Source: Parapontixanthobacter aurantiacus
GTDB lineage: Bacteria > Pseudomonadota > Alphaproteobacteria > Sphingomonadales > Sphingomonadaceae
DNA length: 64,000 nucleotides
Reading direction: 5' to 3'
NCBI RefSeq assembly: GCF_009827635.1
Contig: NZ_WTYW01000006.1
Location: 1 to 64,000 of the forward strand
Program-made: the position numbers and the translations under genes
Notes under the pieces: model-generated
What the model was told of the DNA's origin: nothing
Seen by the model: only the letters and a program-made list of their open reading frames with translations
The model's database searches: none
Shown: in pieces, positions 54,633 through 64,000 of the stretch
Layout of the letters: each line of letters opens with the position of its first letter
Position numbering within the stretch: the stretch's first letter is position 1

Positions 54633-55595
54633 TCACGCAGCGCCCGCTTCTGCCGCCGGAACGATCTGTTCCGCGAGCAACCGGCGAAGCGCGCCGATAT
54701 GGTCGCTTCCGCGTTCGCTGTCGGTGTCGGACGTCATCACGACCGTCAAGGCCAGTTCCGGAAGGACGAACACCATTTGCCCGCCATATCCCCAGGCGTA
54801 GCGGACTGCATACCCGCCCGCTTCGCCGATGAACCATCCATAACCGTAATCCTCGCCGCTCCAGGGAGAGACGGTCCGCGGCGTCCAGCTTGCCTCGACC
54901 CAGCCTTCCGGCAGCACGCGCTCTCCATCGATCATGCCGTTCATGCGGTAGAGTTCGCCGAACCTCGCGAGGCCTTGCGGGCTCATCAGCATGTTGTAGC
55001 CGCCAAAGTAGATGCCTTGCGGATCGCGCTGCCATTGCGGGATCGCTATATCGAGCGGCGTGGCGAGCCAGTCTTGCGCTAATTCATAGGTGCTTCTGCC
55101 GGACGCGCGGGTCAGGATGGCTGAAAGCAGATGGGTGCTGCCCGTCGAATAGAGCATCCGACCGCCCGGCTCGGCAACGAAGGGCTGGGCAAGTGCATAG
55201 CCGACCCAGTCGCCACTGGTGACCCAGCGCCCGTAATTGTCGCCCGAAGTCCTCTCCAGTCCGGCCTGCATGGACAGAAGATTGCCGATCGTCACTTCAC
55301 CCAGCCGAGGATCGGAATTGGCCGGGGCATCCGGTCCGAGAACGGAAAGGATCGGCTGGTCCGTCCCGCGCAGGATGTCGCGCTCTATGGCAATGCCGAC
55401 AAGGGCCGAGATAACCGATTTGGAAGCCGATTTGACGTTCACGGGTCGATCGAGCGGGGGACCTGCGTTGAAACGTTCGGCGATGATCGTCTCACCGTCG
55501 CGCATGACGATCAGTGAATTAAGTTGCGGAAGGCGCTCTGCCGCATCGATGGTTTGCGCGATACCGGATGAGGAAAGTCCCGTGGTTGACGACAC
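54633..55595 (-). CDS. Beta-lactamase-like serine hydrolase, probably a lipoprotein with unusual start
   Basis: The coding frame holds a PBP-type fold: SxxK (SASK near residue 57) and a Tyr motif in MLYSTGSTHLLSAIL, and a C-terminal GYGGQMVFV strand in place of the KTG. The first ATG, GTG or TTG in frame is GTG at 55595, but in-frame codons upstream to 55763 encode a lipoprotein signal with Cys at 55649-55647 (FALSSC). The true start may therefore be a rare CTG at 55763 (AGGAG lies just before it), or the normal start codon was lost. With the shown start the protein has 320 residues and would be cytoplasmic. Confidence 0.78.
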   Translation of the reverse strand: MSSTTGLSSSGIAQTIDAAERLPQLNSLIVMRDGETIIAERFNAGPPLDRPVNVKSASKSVISALVGIAIERDILRGTDQPILSVLGPDAPANSDPRLGEVTIGNLLSMQAGLERTSGDNYGRWVTSGDWVGYALAQPFVAEPGGRMLYSTGSTHLLSAILTRASGRSTYELAQDWLATPLDIAIPQWQRDPQGIYFGGYNMLMSPQGLARFGELYRMNGMIDGERVLPEGWVEASWTPRTVSPWSGEDYGYGWFIGEAGGYAVRYAWGYGGQMVFVLPELALTVVMTSDTDSERGSDHIGALRRLLAEQIVPAAEAGAA

Positions 55596-55880
55596 CTGCT
55601 GATTTGCCGCGGGGGTCGCTGTCGGAGCCTGTTCGGAGGCCGAACCGCAACTCGAAAGGGCGAATGCCGCAGCGATTAGGGCGCCTTTGACGCAGCGATG
55701 AAAGCCCGGTGTTCGATCTCTCGCTATGATCGTGTTGCTTGCTTGGTATTTGAAAAAGATCAGTCTGCTCCTGCTTGACTATTAACAAGACAGGCCTTCC
55801 GAGGTTTCTTCAAACTGAACTGGCTGAGCTCTCCGATGAACGACCGCCATTCGGGTTGAAGATCGATAGAAGAAATTTTT

Positions 55881-57590
55881 CTACTGGCCCGTGCGAACTT
55901 CGTCCGCGATCAGTTCCGCGCAGCCCTCGGCGGTAGTCGGTACCCCCTGCCGCTTCCTCAGCAGGTCGAACAGGACGGCCTTGCAGATGGATATCCCCAT
56001 CAGTGCGACGACGGCGGAGAATGGCAGGGCGCCAATGATCATCGTTATGCGGATCGCCTCGATACCTCCGAGCACGAGCATCGAACCTACGACGAAGGCG
56101 AGAGCCATCCCCCAGAACAGGATATGGACCTGTCTTTCGCCCTCCGTCTCGCCTGCGCCGTTGATCGTATTCACGATGAGAATGGCACTGTCCGCCGAAG
56201 TGACCAGATAGGTCAGCAGCAGGAGTACGATGAGGGCAGAGACGATTTGGAAGATGGCCGGATCGAGCAATAGGGCAAGTGTCGCATATAGCTGGTCCGA
56301 AATGCCCGCGTTCACGATCGTTCCGTTCGCTGCACCGCTCAGTTCCAGATCGATTGCGGTTCCGCCGACCAGCGTCATCCAGATGAAACAGACGAGGGAA
56401 GGGACGAGCACGACGCCCAGAACGTATTCGCGCACCGTGCGCCCGCGCGAGATGCGCGCGATGAACATACCGACGAATGGCGAGAAAGCGATCCACCATG
56501 CCCAGTAGAAGACCGACCAGTCCAGCTGCCATTGCACCAGTTCCTCTCCGAACGGAGCGGCGTCGGAGAAGAGGGTGAGCGAGTTTGGTATCAAGGTCCG
56601 GAAATAGTCGTAAATGCCGACACCTAGCAGTTCGAGTCCGAACATCCCGGAACCGACAAGTGCGAATAATGCGAGCAGAGCGACCGAAAGCCCCAAGTTG
56701 ACATTCGAAAGCCACTTGATGCCTTTGCCGACGCCCGACAGCGCGCTCAGCGTCGAGGCTCCGACAAGCAGGACGAGTGCAAGAAGGACCGCCGGCAGGG
56801 ACGAGCTTCCATCGGCATCGAGTAGCCAGTCGCCAAGTCCTAGCCTCGCAAGACCGGCTACGAACTGCTCTACGCCGAGCCCCATCGTGACGGCCACTCC
56901 CAGGATCGTCGCGACCACGGCAACGATGTCGACCAGATGTCCTGCCAATCCGGACATTGCCCTGCCGAAGATCGGAGCAAGTGCCGAGCGGATCGTCAGA
57001 GGCAGTCCCCGCCGATAGGCGACGTAGCCGATCGCCAGGCCGACGAGCGCGTAGGTTACCCAAGCCGCGAACCCCCAATGAAGGAACGTATAGATGTAGG
57101 CCGAACGCACCGTTTCGGCCGATTGCGGCTCTACGAGACCGCGGATCACGTCGGGGTTGTTGGAGAAATGCGCGAGCGGTTCGCCGGTCGAATAGGTCAG
57201 CATTCCGATGCCGATACCGGCGCCGAAAAGCATGGCGAACCACGACAGTCGACCGAATTCAGGCTTCTCGCCGGGATGACCGATACGCAGCGACCCCGAT
57301 TGCGGAATGATCGCCAGCACGGCGCAAATCGCCATGAGGGAGGCGACGAGATAGACATACCACCCCGAGAAGGTCGAAATAATGGTCGAATTGGCCGCCG
57401 TCAGCGTCTCGCTCGCACTTACGGGAAAGAAGATTGCCCACAGTACGATGAGCGACACGACGATCTTGGAAGGGATCGTGACCGCTCGACTGAAACCGTC
57501 GTAGAATCCGCGGTCATGCGTATTGATCGGAAGGTCCACGAGCGGCGGCGCGATCGTGGCCTCTTTCGGCAGGTCTGTAGTTTCAGGCAT
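55881..57590 (-). CDS. BCCT family betaine/carnitine/choline transporter
   Basis: The 569-residue product has about 12 membrane helices and the BCCT signature near residues 320-350 (FYWAWWIAFSPFVGMFIARISRGRT). Family members import glycine betaine, choline or carnitine with sodium or protons, mainly for osmoprotection. The start is placed at the ATG at 57590, which has AGGGAC upstream; an earlier in-frame start would add only a weak, non-homologous N-terminus. Neighbours give no further hint to the substrate. Confidence 0.92.
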   Translation of the reverse strand: MPETTDLPKEATIAPPLVDLPINTHDRGFYDGFSRAVTIPSKIVVSLIVLWAIFFPVSASETLTAANSTIISTFSGWYVYLVASLMAICAVLAIIPQSGSLRIGHPGEKPEFGRLSWFAMLFGAGIGIGMLTYSTGEPLAHFSNNPDVIRGLVEPQSAETVRSAYIYTFLHWGFAAWVTYALVGLAIGYVAYRRGLPLTIRSALAPIFGRAMSGLAGHLVDIVAVVATILGVAVTMGLGVEQFVAGLARLGLGDWLLDADGSSSLPAVLLALVLLVGASTLSALSGVGKGIKWLSNVNLGLSVALLALFALVGSGMFGLELLGVGIYDYFRTLIPNSLTLFSDAAPFGEELVQWQLDWSVFYWAWWIAFSPFVGMFIARISRGRTVREYVLGVVLVPSLVCFIWMTLVGGTAIDLELSGAANGTIVNAGISDQLYATLALLLDPAIFQIVSALIVLLLLTYLVTSADSAILIVNTINGAGETEGERQVHILFWGMALAFVVGSMLVLGGIEAIRITMIIGALPFSAVVALMGISICKAVLFDLLRKRQGVPTTAEGCAELIADEVRTGQ

Positions 57591-57737
57591 CAGATCCGTC
57601 CCTGGGGACGCTCTCATAGATTGTTGGAAAGCGGAGCTAGCACTCCGAAGGGCCTCTGAAGGATAGGCTGTGTTCTGAAGAATGCAAATTCGCCCCGGTG
57701 AGACGAAGTCACGAACCATAATCTATCAGTCGCTTCG

Positions 57738-58586
57738 CTATTCCCCCGAACGACGGGCGAACCAGTCTGTCGTGCCGACAGGCACAATCCGGTCGCCATG
57801 CACGATACCTTCGAAGTTGCGCGTCACGCCGTCAATGGGAAGGCTGAAGCGCAGGCGGTCACCTTCAAGTTCGGGTTGCAGCATTATAGTTTCAGAACCG
57901 ACTTGAGCTGTCCCCTCAACATCCTGAAACCGTTGCGCGAAGATGACGGGAAATTCGTCGCCGTCGATCTGGAATTGCCATTGTCCATCAACGTCGGCAG
58001 GGACGATCCAAAGGTAGGACCGCGAGGAACCGATCGTATCGGTCGCATCTGGACGCCAGTCGCCCATGTCGAAGGCGTGACTGACGATGCGACTGCCCGG
58101 TTCGAGTTGTTCGAGAAGGCGTGGGCGAAGGCGCAGATTGACGCTCGGCAAGAGATACATCGTGACGACGTCGGCACCCTCGAGCGAAGTCTCGAAGAGA
58201 TCGGCTTGGGCGAAGGATACGCGGTCGGAGACACCTGCGCGAACCGCATTCGCCTTTGCAGCTGCGATCATGGCCGGGTCAAGATCGACGCCCAGCCCCG
58301 TCGCGCCGCGATCCTTCGCCGCCGAAATGAGGATGCGACCATCCCCCGTTCCCAGATCGACTACCCGGTCGTCGGGGCCGACCTCGGCCAGATCGAGCAT
58401 CTTGTCGATCATTTCCTGACGCGTCCCGATATACGGCACGTCGAGTTCCGGCGTGATGCCGAGAAGGACGCGCAACGCGCTGCCGTCGAGGAACAAGGCC
58501 GCCCCCAGGAACAGCGAGGCCGTAGCGACAAAGGCGCCGCCAATCTTCAGCGCCTGTCGCCATAACGGCCTATCCGCGACGTCCAT
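57738..58586 (-). CDS. Membrane-anchored class I methyltransferase
   Basis: The 282-residue product has one N-terminal membrane helix (near residues 15-32) followed by a SAM-binding Rossmann domain (VVDLGTGDGRILISAA near residue 75, GLGVDLDPAMIAAA, ADVVTMYLLPSVN). The C-terminal third is a beta-rich domain of unknown type. The core resembles PrmA/lysine-methyltransferase-like proteins found in bacteria. The start overlaps the HAD gene by 17 bases, so the two are coupled. The substrate is unknown. Confidence 0.8.
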   Translation of the reverse strand: MDVADRPLWRQALKIGGAFVATASLFLGAALFLDGSALRVLLGITPELDVPYIGTRQEMIDKMLDLAEVGPDDRVVDLGTGDGRILISAAKDRGATGLGVDLDPAMIAAAKANAVRAGVSDRVSFAQADLFETSLEGADVVTMYLLPSVNLRLRPRLLEQLEPGSRIVSHAFDMGDWRPDATDTIGSSRSYLWIVPADVDGQWQFQIDGDEFPVIFAQRFQDVEGTAQVGSETIMLQPELEGDRLRFSLPIDGVTRNFEGIVHGDRIVPVGTTDWFARRSGE

Positions 58587-59271
58587 CCGCTCTTTCCCGC
58601 TGCAACAGCCTCAGCAAGTCGGCATGGCTCGATACGACATGCCGCGCGCCCCTGTCCTTCAGCCTTCGTCCCAGCTTGTCATCGGCGTGGCTGCCGCCCG
58701 TAAAGCCGATCGCCGTCATGCCGGCTGCGACGGCTGCTTCGATGCCGTGGATACTGTCCTCGACGACGATGCACTTTTGCGGCGCGACTTCCAGCCGTTC
58801 TGCCGCCAGCAGAAACAGATCGGGTGCTGGCTTGCCGTGCTCGACGAGGTCAGCGGAATAGATATGCGGGACGAAAAGCTGCGCGAGAGCGGTCAGTTCC
58901 AGCTTTGCCATCAGCCGCTCCGTCGGAGCTGACGAAGCCACGGCGACGCGCCCCTCGAATGCTTCGATTACGTCACCAACGCCGGGAAGGGGTTGCAATT
59001 CCTTCTCCACCCGCGACCAGATGGCGTCTTGCAGCTTCTCCCCGAAATCAGCCGGGAAAGGGCCGCGCTCCAGTTTCAGGTAATCCGTTTCGAGAGCGGC
59101 GTAGAAGTCTCGATTGGCAAGACCGACGAAGCGCGAAACATAGACTTCTTCTTCGTAAACGAGCCCGAGTTCGGCAAGTAACGTGCGCTCGACCGCAATA
59201 TGGATAGCCTCTGAATCGACAAGGACACCGTCACTGTCGAAGATGATCGCGGCGTGATCGACTAACTCCAT
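58570..59271 (-). CDS. HAD-superfamily phosphatase (beta-phosphoglucomutase-like)
   Basis: The 233-residue product has the HAD motifs: nucleophile FDSDGVLVDSE near residue 12, VASSAPTE (motif II) near residue 112, Lys in HGKPAPDLF, and VVEDSIHGIEAAVAAGM (motif IV). This subfamily (phosphonatase/beta-PGM type with a helical cap) acts on small sugar phosphates or similar. It is coupled to the methyltransferase gene downstream. Confidence 0.9.
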   Translation of the reverse strand: MELVDHAAIIFDSDGVLVDSEAIHIAVERTLLAELGLVYEEEVYVSRFVGLANRDFYAALETDYLKLERGPFPADFGEKLQDAIWSRVEKELQPLPGVGDVIEAFEGRVAVASSAPTERLMAKLELTALAQLFVPHIYSADLVEHGKPAPDLFLLAAERLEVAPQKCIVVEDSIHGIEAAVAAGMTAIGFTGGSHADDKLGRRLKDRGARHVVSSHADLLRLLQRERADGRRG

Positions 59272-59392
59272 GACATCAGACTAGCTCGGACGTCGCAATG
59301 GGCAAGGTTATAAAGGACTCCCCGCGATTGACAGCGAAGGATCGTTGCGCCAACGGCTTCTTGCAACTGATTATCAATATTGAAAGCGCCTC

Positions 59393-59947
59393 ATGGTCAA
59401 GCCTAAGACACGCAACATCTTCGTCCTGTTCCACCTGTTCGCGGCATCTCTGCTGGCGCCGATGTTCCTTATGGTGGCGATTACGGGCGCCAATTACCTT
59501 CTGGGGTTCGAGGGCGAAACACGCGAAACGCCGATCAGCCTGCCTGTCGGCATGACATTCGATGCTGAAGCCGACGATACCGAAGAAAAAGTGCGCTCAG
59601 TTCTGAGTACAAACGAGCTTCCAGCGGACTTCGACTACCTTCGAACCCGTCCGGGCAGCATTACGACGCGACCGACATCACGCGATTACGTGCAGTTCAC
59701 CGAAGAGGACGGTGTCTGGTCGGCGACGCTCTACGAACCGAACCTTCAATACAGTTTCATGGAGCTGCACAAGGGTCATGGTCCGCAGCTTTTTCGCACC
59801 TACCAGATTGTTGCCGGGATCGTGCTGTTCCTCGTTACCATAGGAGGGCTTGTCGTCGGGCTAATGGCGAAGACGTATCGTCGCAAGACGATCTATTCGA
59901 CGATTGGCGGAACGCTGGTCTTCGCTGCGCTCGCATTTCTCGCCTGA
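59393..59947 (+). CDS. PepSY-associated-type membrane protein, hypothetical
   Basis: The 184-residue product has three membrane helices, one near residues 10-35 and two near the C-terminus (residues 130-150 and 162-182), with a periplasmic middle part. The layout resembles small PepSY_TM proteins, but no definite motif is present. The role is unknown. The next gene (LOG) follows 93 bases later. Confidence 0.6.
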   Translation: MVKPKTRNIFVLFHLFAASLLAPMFLMVAITGANYLLGFEGETRETPISLPVGMTFDAEADDTEEKVRSVLSTNELPADFDYLRTRPGSITTRPTSRDYVQFTEEDGVWSATLYEPNLQYSFMELHKGHGPQLFRTYQIVAGIVLFLVTIGGLVVGLMAKTYRRKTIYSTIGGTLVFAALAFLA

Positions 59948-60040
59948 CAGTCTTCAGAAGCGACAAATTCTCACTCGTGCATCGGGTGTGACGAGCGCTC
60001 GCGCTTGCCCATCGCTTCCTTCCGCCCTACGGGCTCTCGC

Positions 60041-60925
60041 ATGACAGAAATATCCGACGAGGACGGCCTTACCGGTCGTCGCTTCTACAAGGCGGAGCAG
60101 GAAGCCGCCTTTTCCGCAGCGGAACCGCACGAAACCCCGCAGACGCAGCATCCGGCCTATACGCTGGCGTTCCAGGATACCGATTTTCTCCTGCGCGACG
60201 AACTGCGCCCTGTGCGTTTTCAGCTCGAACTGCTGAAGCCGGAAATGCTTCTCGACGAAGCGGGGGTCGGCTCGACCCTCGTCGTCTACGGGTCCGCACG
60301 CATTCCCCCACCCGAAGCGGTCGAAACGGCGCTCGAAGGGGCCAAGGATTTGCCCGAGCCAGAGCGTCGCGTGGTAGAAAACCTCGCGAAGAAAGCGAAA
60401 TATTACGACGAGGCGCGTAAGCTGGCCAAGCTTGTCAGCGAAAAGTCGATCGTCGAAGGGGGCAAGCGCCAGTTCGTCGTCTGCTCAGGCGGCGGCCCGT
60501 CCATCATGGAAGCCGCTAACCGGGGCGCATCCGAGGCCGGGGCAGAATCGATCGGGCTCAATATCGTCTTGCCGCACGAACAGGCCCCGAACGGTTACGT
60601 GACTCCGTATCTCTCGCTGAACTTTCACTATTTTGCCTTGCGCAAGATGCATTTCCTCCTGCGCGCGAAGGCCGTCGCGGTCTTTCCGGGCGGATTTGGA
60701 ACTTTCGACGAATTCTTCGAATTGCTCACACTCATTCAAACCGGCAAGATGAAGCCGTTGCCGATTTTGCTTTTCGGCAAGGAGTTCTGGGAGCGGGTCG
60801 TCGATCTGGAGGCGCTGGCCGACGAAGGCACGATCAATCATGCCGACCTCGAACTGTTCCAGCCATGCGAAACGGCCGAGGAAGCATGGGATTACATAGC
60901 CGGCTTCTACAAGCTTGACCGCTAG
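60041..60925 (+). CDS. LOG family protein (large form)
   Basis: The 294-residue product has the LOG signatures VCSGGGPSIMEAAN near residue 150 and FPGGFGTFDEFFELLT near residue 215, with a 100-residue N-terminal extension that contains VVYGSARIPPPEA. It is the second LOG protein in the window. It may be a nucleotide 5'-monophosphate nucleosidase such as PpnN-like enzymes. The ATG at 60041 is chosen because an upstream TTG only adds a weak N-terminus. Confidence 0.88.
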   Translation: MTEISDEDGLTGRRFYKAEQEAAFSAAEPHETPQTQHPAYTLAFQDTDFLLRDELRPVRFQLELLKPEMLLDEAGVGSTLVVYGSARIPPPEAVETALEGAKDLPEPERRVVENLAKKAKYYDEARKLAKLVSEKSIVEGGKRQFVVCSGGGPSIMEAANRGASEAGAESIGLNIVLPHEQAPNGYVTPYLSLNFHYFALRKMHFLLRAKAVAVFPGGFGTFDEFFELLTLIQTGKMKPLPILLFGKEFWERVVDLEALADEGTINHADLELFQPCETAEEAWDYIAGFYKLDR

Positions 60926-60929
60926 CGGA

Positions 60930-61742
60930 TTAGCCGGACTTGCGAACCGCCTGATGGCCGAGCGGACCTGATCCGCTACCGTATTCGGGTGCATTCTCGA
61001 TCGCACGGAGCACGAATTGGCGCGCGACGCGCACTGCGTTTTCGAGGCTCTGGCCGTGCCCGGCAAGGCAGGCAATTCCGCTGGACAACGTGCAGCCGGT
61101 GCCATGCGTATGGCGTGTCGCGATACGTTCGTGTCCGAACATGCTTTTCGAACCGTTCGGTTCCAGAAGCCAGTCATTGACCATATCGTCGCGGTTCTCG
61201 GCATGACCGCCCTTCAGAAGGACGGCGACGCCCAGCCGTCTCGCAAGCTCGCCTGCCGCGGCGACCGGATCGGCCGAGTTCTTCTGATCGCCTTTCGTTA
61301 AAGCAAGAAGTTCGGGAAGGTTCGGGGTCACCAGCGTAGCGATTTTCATGAGCCGCTCGAACGAAGCGATCGTCTGCTCGTCCGCCAGCACGCTGCCGCT
61401 CGTCGCCACCATTACGGGATCGAAGATTATGGGGACGTTCAGTGCCTCGAGCCTGTCCGCCACGAGGGAGGCGATTTCCGCCGAGCCCAACATTCCTATC
61501 TTGACCGCATCGACACCGATGTCGTGAACGCAGCTGTCGATTTGCGCAGCCACCATGTCCGGTTGCAAAGAGACGACCGCTTGCACCCCGACGCTGTTCT
61601 GCGCGGTGACGGCCGTGATTGCCGTCATCGCATAGCCGCCGAGCATCGTGACGGTTTTGATGTCTGCCTGTATTCCAGCGCCGCCGGAACTGTCCGATCC
61701 GGCAATGCAAAGGGTGCGGGGCGGGCGCGGGGGGCTTATCAA
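60930..61742 (-). CDS. thiD: Hydroxymethylpyrimidine/phosphomethylpyrimidine kinase
   Basis: The 270-residue kinase phosphorylates the pyrimidine precursor of thiamine twice. Motifs seen are [18 protein letters not shown] near residue 12, [15 protein letters not shown] and the anion-hole [12 protein letters not shown] near residue 210. The TTG start overlaps the stop of glmM by four bases, so thiD is in an operon with glmM. Confidence 0.94.
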   Translation of the reverse strand: MISPPRPPRTLCIAGSDSSGGAGIQADIKTVTMLGGYAMTAITAVTAQNSVGVQAVVSLQPDMVAAQIDSCVHDIGVDAVKIGMLGSAEIASLVADRLEALNVPIIFDPVMVATSGSVLADEQTIASFERLMKIATLVTPNLPELLALTKGDQKNSADPVAAAGELARRLGVAVLLKGGHAENRDDMVNDWLLEPNGSKSMFGHERIATRHTHGTGCTLSSGIACLAGHGQSLENAVRVARQFVLRAIENAPEYGSGSGPLGHQAVRKSG

Positions 61743-63079
61743 GAAGAAACCTGCTCGACCGCCCGGCAGATGCGATCCACGACTTGTTCGACCTGCTCGC
61801 GGTCGTCTCCTTCGGCCATCACCCTGATGACCGGTTCGGTACCCGAAGGACGAATGACGAGCCGCCCTTTTCCTGCAAGTTCACTTTCCGCTTTGGCGAT
61901 GACGTCCTTCACCGTAACGTTTTCGAGAGGTTGCCCCTGCGAATAACGCACGTTGCGAAGCAACTGGGGAACGGGATCGAACAGATGCAGCATCTCGCTT
62001 GCTTTCTTTCCCGATTGGACGAGGGCCGCGAGCACCTGCAGCGCTGCGACCGTGCCGTCGCCCGTAGTCGCATGATCGAGAAGGATCATGTGGCCCGACT
62101 GCTCGCCCCCGACATTCAGACCCTTCTGCTTCATCATTTCTAGGACGTAGCGATCACCGACCTTGGCTCGGTGCAGGGTCAGCCCTTCGTTTTTGAGAAA
62201 CCGTTCGAGGCCGAGATTGGACATGACGGTTGCCACGATCCCGCCACCGCGCAATTCCCCGCTTGCCGCCATGCGTTTGGCGATAAGGGCCATCAGTTGA
62301 TCGCCGTCCACGGTCTGACCCTTCTCGTCTATTACGATCAGCCGATCGGCGTCCCCGTCCAGGGCAAGGCCGATATCCGCCTGTTCCTGCACGACCCGCG
62401 CACGAAGCGCGTCGAGCGAAGTCGAGCCGACCCCGTCGTTAATGTTACGCCCGTTGGGATCGACACCGAGGGACACGAGGCGCGCGCCAAGTTCCCAGAT
62501 TGCTGCCGGAGCGACTTCGTACGCCGCGCCATGCGCACAATCGACAACGACCTTCAGATCGTCGAACCGGATGTCTTCGGGCAGCGATTTCTTCACCGCG
62601 TGAATATAGCGGCCACGCGCATCCTCGATCCGCCTCGCGCGCCCGATATCGGGAGCGCTCGCGACCGCCGGCTGGTCTTCTAGGGCGGCTTCGATCGCAA
62701 GTTCGTCCTCGTCGGACAGTTTGAACCCGTCCGGTCCGAACAGCTTGATGCCGTTGTCTTCATATGGATTATGACTGGCGGAAATCATCACTCCGAGATC
62801 GGCACGCATTTCCCGAGTGAGGAGTGCAATCGCGGGTGTCGGCAGAGGGCCGGTCATGATGACGTCCATGCCGACGCTTGTGAACCCGGCGACGAGCGCG
62901 CTTTCCATCATGTAGCCCGATAGCCGGGTATCCTTGCCGATGACGACGCGATGACGATGATCGCCCCGCAGGAAATAGGCCCCGGCTGCCTGCCCGACGC
63001 GCATCGCGGTCGCAGCCGTCATCACCCCCTCGTTCGTGCGGCCTCGTATCCCGTCCGTGCCGAAGAATTTGCGTCCCAT
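61739..63079 (-). CDS. glmM: Phosphoglucosamine mutase
   Basis: The 446-residue enzyme converts glucosamine 6-phosphate to glucosamine 1-phosphate for UDP-GlcNAc, needed for peptidoglycan and lipopolysaccharide. The active-site Ser lies in [13 protein letters not shown] near residue 100, the metal-binding loop in [10 protein letters not shown] near residue 240, and the phosphate-binding loop in [15 protein letters not shown] near residue 408. It is the promoter-proximal gene of the glmM-thiD pair. Confidence 0.96.
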   Translation of the reverse strand: MGRKFFGTDGIRGRTNEGVMTAATAMRVGQAAGAYFLRGDHRHRVVIGKDTRLSGYMMESALVAGFTSVGMDVIMTGPLPTPAIALLTREMRADLGVMISASHNPYEDNGIKLFGPDGFKLSDEDELAIEAALEDQPAVASAPDIGRARRIEDARGRYIHAVKKSLPEDIRFDDLKVVVDCAHGAAYEVAPAAIWELGARLVSLGVDPNGRNINDGVGSTSLDALRARVVQEQADIGLALDGDADRLIVIDEKGQTVDGDQLMALIAKRMAASGELRGGGIVATVMSNLGLERFLKNEGLTLHRAKVGDRYVLEMMKQKGLNVGGEQSGHMILLDHATTGDGTVAALQVLAALVQSGKKASEMLHLFDPVPQLLRNVRYSQGQPLENVTVKDVIAKAESELAGKGRLVIRPSGTEPVIRVMAEGDDREQVEQVVDRICRAVEQVSS

Positions 63080-63183
63080 ATCAAAGTCCGTCCGTAAGTT
63101 TCAGGCCAAGCAGCTTTTTCGCGATGCTTCACGATTGCCTCTTGCCTTAGCCGCGTTAGAGAGGCTGTGAAAAGGGGGCAGCG

Positions 63184-64000
63184 ATGGTCGCTCAGGCGGA
63201 TGGCGAGACGAAGGGCGGGCTGGTAACGATCGAGTTGCCGGTCTGGTGGACGCTTGCCGGCCTGATCGGTGGATTGATCGCCGGGATAGCGACGATCGAC
63301 ACCGCGCTGGCCGAACCGTTGCTCTCACTTGCCGGCCCGATCGGATCGATGTGGCTGCAGGCGCTGCAAATGACGATTATTCCGCTGGTCGCCGCGCTCC
63401 TCGTCATGGGTATTTCGCAACTGGCCGAAGCTGCACAGGCGGGTCGGACCGCGCGCAGAATGCTGCTCCTCGTATTCGCTGCGCTGTTCGTGGGCGGCCT
63501 CGCAACGCTCATCCTGTTTCCGCTTTTGCTCGAGTTATTTCCGATACCCATTTCGGCCGGTGCATTTCTGTCGCAGCAACCCGGGGAGGCGCAGGAAGTA
63601 CCGGGTATCGCCGAGTTTCTCACCTCGCTGATCGCGCCGAACCTGTTCGCTGCCGCTGCCGAGACGGCGATGCTGCCGCTGACGATCTTCTTCGCGATCC
63701 TGGCACTCGCGTTGCAACGTATTCCGGCAGAGCAACGCGAAATTCTCCTGCGCTTCTTCCACGCGCTCGGCAACGCGATGCTCATCATCATCGGCTGGGT
63801 GTTGTGGCTTGCGCCGATCGGCGTGTTCGCTCTTGCCGCGGGAGTTGCCGCACGGGCCGGAAGCGGGGCATTCGCTGCCCTCGCGCATTATATCGGCGTC
63901 GTTTCCGCCATGGGACTCGTCGTGCTCATCCTTGCCTATGGCTTGGCGTTATTCGGTGGAAGAGCCTCACTTGCCCGGTTCGCCAAGGCTGCCTTGCCGG
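63184..64000 (+). CDS. Dicarboxylate/amino-acid:cation symporter (DAACS), N-terminal part
   Basis: A frame of 272 codons runs from ATG at 63184 to the right edge without a stop. It encodes at least six membrane helices, with MWLQALQMTIIPLVAALLVMGI near residue 60 and a serine-poor loop. This matches the sodium:dicarboxylate/glutamate symporter family (GltP/DctA). AAGGGGGCAG precedes the start. The substrate-binding C-terminal half is outside the window. Confidence 0.85.
   Translation, partial: MVAQADGETKGGLVTIELPVWWTLAGLIGGLIAGIATIDTALAEPLLSLAGPIGSMWLQALQMTIIPLVAALLVMGISQLAEAAQAGRTARRMLLLVFAALFVGGLATLILFPLLLELFPIPISAGAFLSQQPGEAQEVPGIAEFLTSLIAPNLFAAAAETAMLPLTIFFAILALALQRIPAEQREILLRFFHALGNAMLIIIGWVLWLAPIGVFALAAGVAARAGSGAFAALAHYIGVVSAMGLVVLILAYGLALFGGRASLARFAKAALP

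Noticed and set aside
55810-57243. A 477-codon frame in another phase of the BCCT gene
   Set aside because: The BCCT frame has 12 helices and the family signature; this frame is Arg-rich shadow.

Overview
The window is a GC-rich, gene-dense chromosomal segment of an alphaproteobacterium, most likely a member of the Sphingomonadales close to the Erythrobacteraceae. I infer this from the crtY-crtI-crtB carotenoid cluster, PEP-CTERM sorting genes that look like the sphingomonad exosortase V (XrtV) type, the abundance of CoA-ester catabolism genes, a PhoX-type phosphatase and the adhesin type. No rRNA, tRNA, insertion sequence, prophage or CRISPR array was seen.

Layout. 1-2553: N-terminal part of a large trimeric autotransporter adhesin (minus strand) that runs off the left edge. 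2790-9047: housekeeping and stress genes (PhoX-like phosphatase, Dps, 6-phosphogluconolactonase, Nudix hydrolase, DNA polymerase IV, drug efflux). 9066-13532: carotenoid genes crtY-crtI-(LOG)-crtB, enough to make beta-carotene from GGPP. 13649-18656: a MipA/OmpV porin-like protein, a secreted S9 peptidase divergent from a secreted amidohydrolase, and an EF-hand protein. 18822-37744: a surface-polysaccharide and protein-sorting region. It holds a small XrtV-type accessory protein, a priming sugar-1-phosphate transferase broken by a one-base frameshift in a G7 tract, a Wzy-like polymerase, four glycosyltransferases, the Wza/beta-barrel/Wzz/BY-kinase export operon, a TPR lipoprotein, EpsD, EpsI, exosortase, one PEP-CTERM substrate and a DUF1996 lipoprotein. 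37954-53444: two MFS carriers, a pair of acyl-CoA dehydrogenases, a double TetR regulator, an acyl-CoA ligase, a FadB-like bifunctional enzyme, two ester hydrolases, a TesB thioesterase and an SDR, which look like a catabolic cluster for an unknown acyl substrate. 53479-64000: a GST-like protein, a penicillin-binding-type serine hydrolase, a BCCT transporter, a methyltransferase, a HAD phosphatase, a PepSY-like membrane protein, a second LOG protein, thiD, glmM and the start of a dicarboxylate symporter.

How the parts work together. In the surface region the exosortase (Cys/Arg/His all present) would process the PEP-CTERM protein at 35323-35883. EpsI, EpsD and the polysaccharide genes are the usual partners of such systems. 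No Wzx flippase is in the window, so the polysaccharide pathway is incomplete here.

The least explained part is the 652-base gap at 35884-36535 between the PEP-CTERM gene and the DUF1996 gene. It holds a perfect TTAA-N7-TTAA (CtrA-type) site, a 19-base stem stabilised by two G-U pairs on the plus strand, two perfect 12-base palindromes, a possible 52-codon ORF, and a hairpin that hides the ribosome-binding site of the DUF1996 gene. A one-mismatch CtrA-type site also lies upstream of the exosortase gene. These are the best candidates for undescribed regulation.
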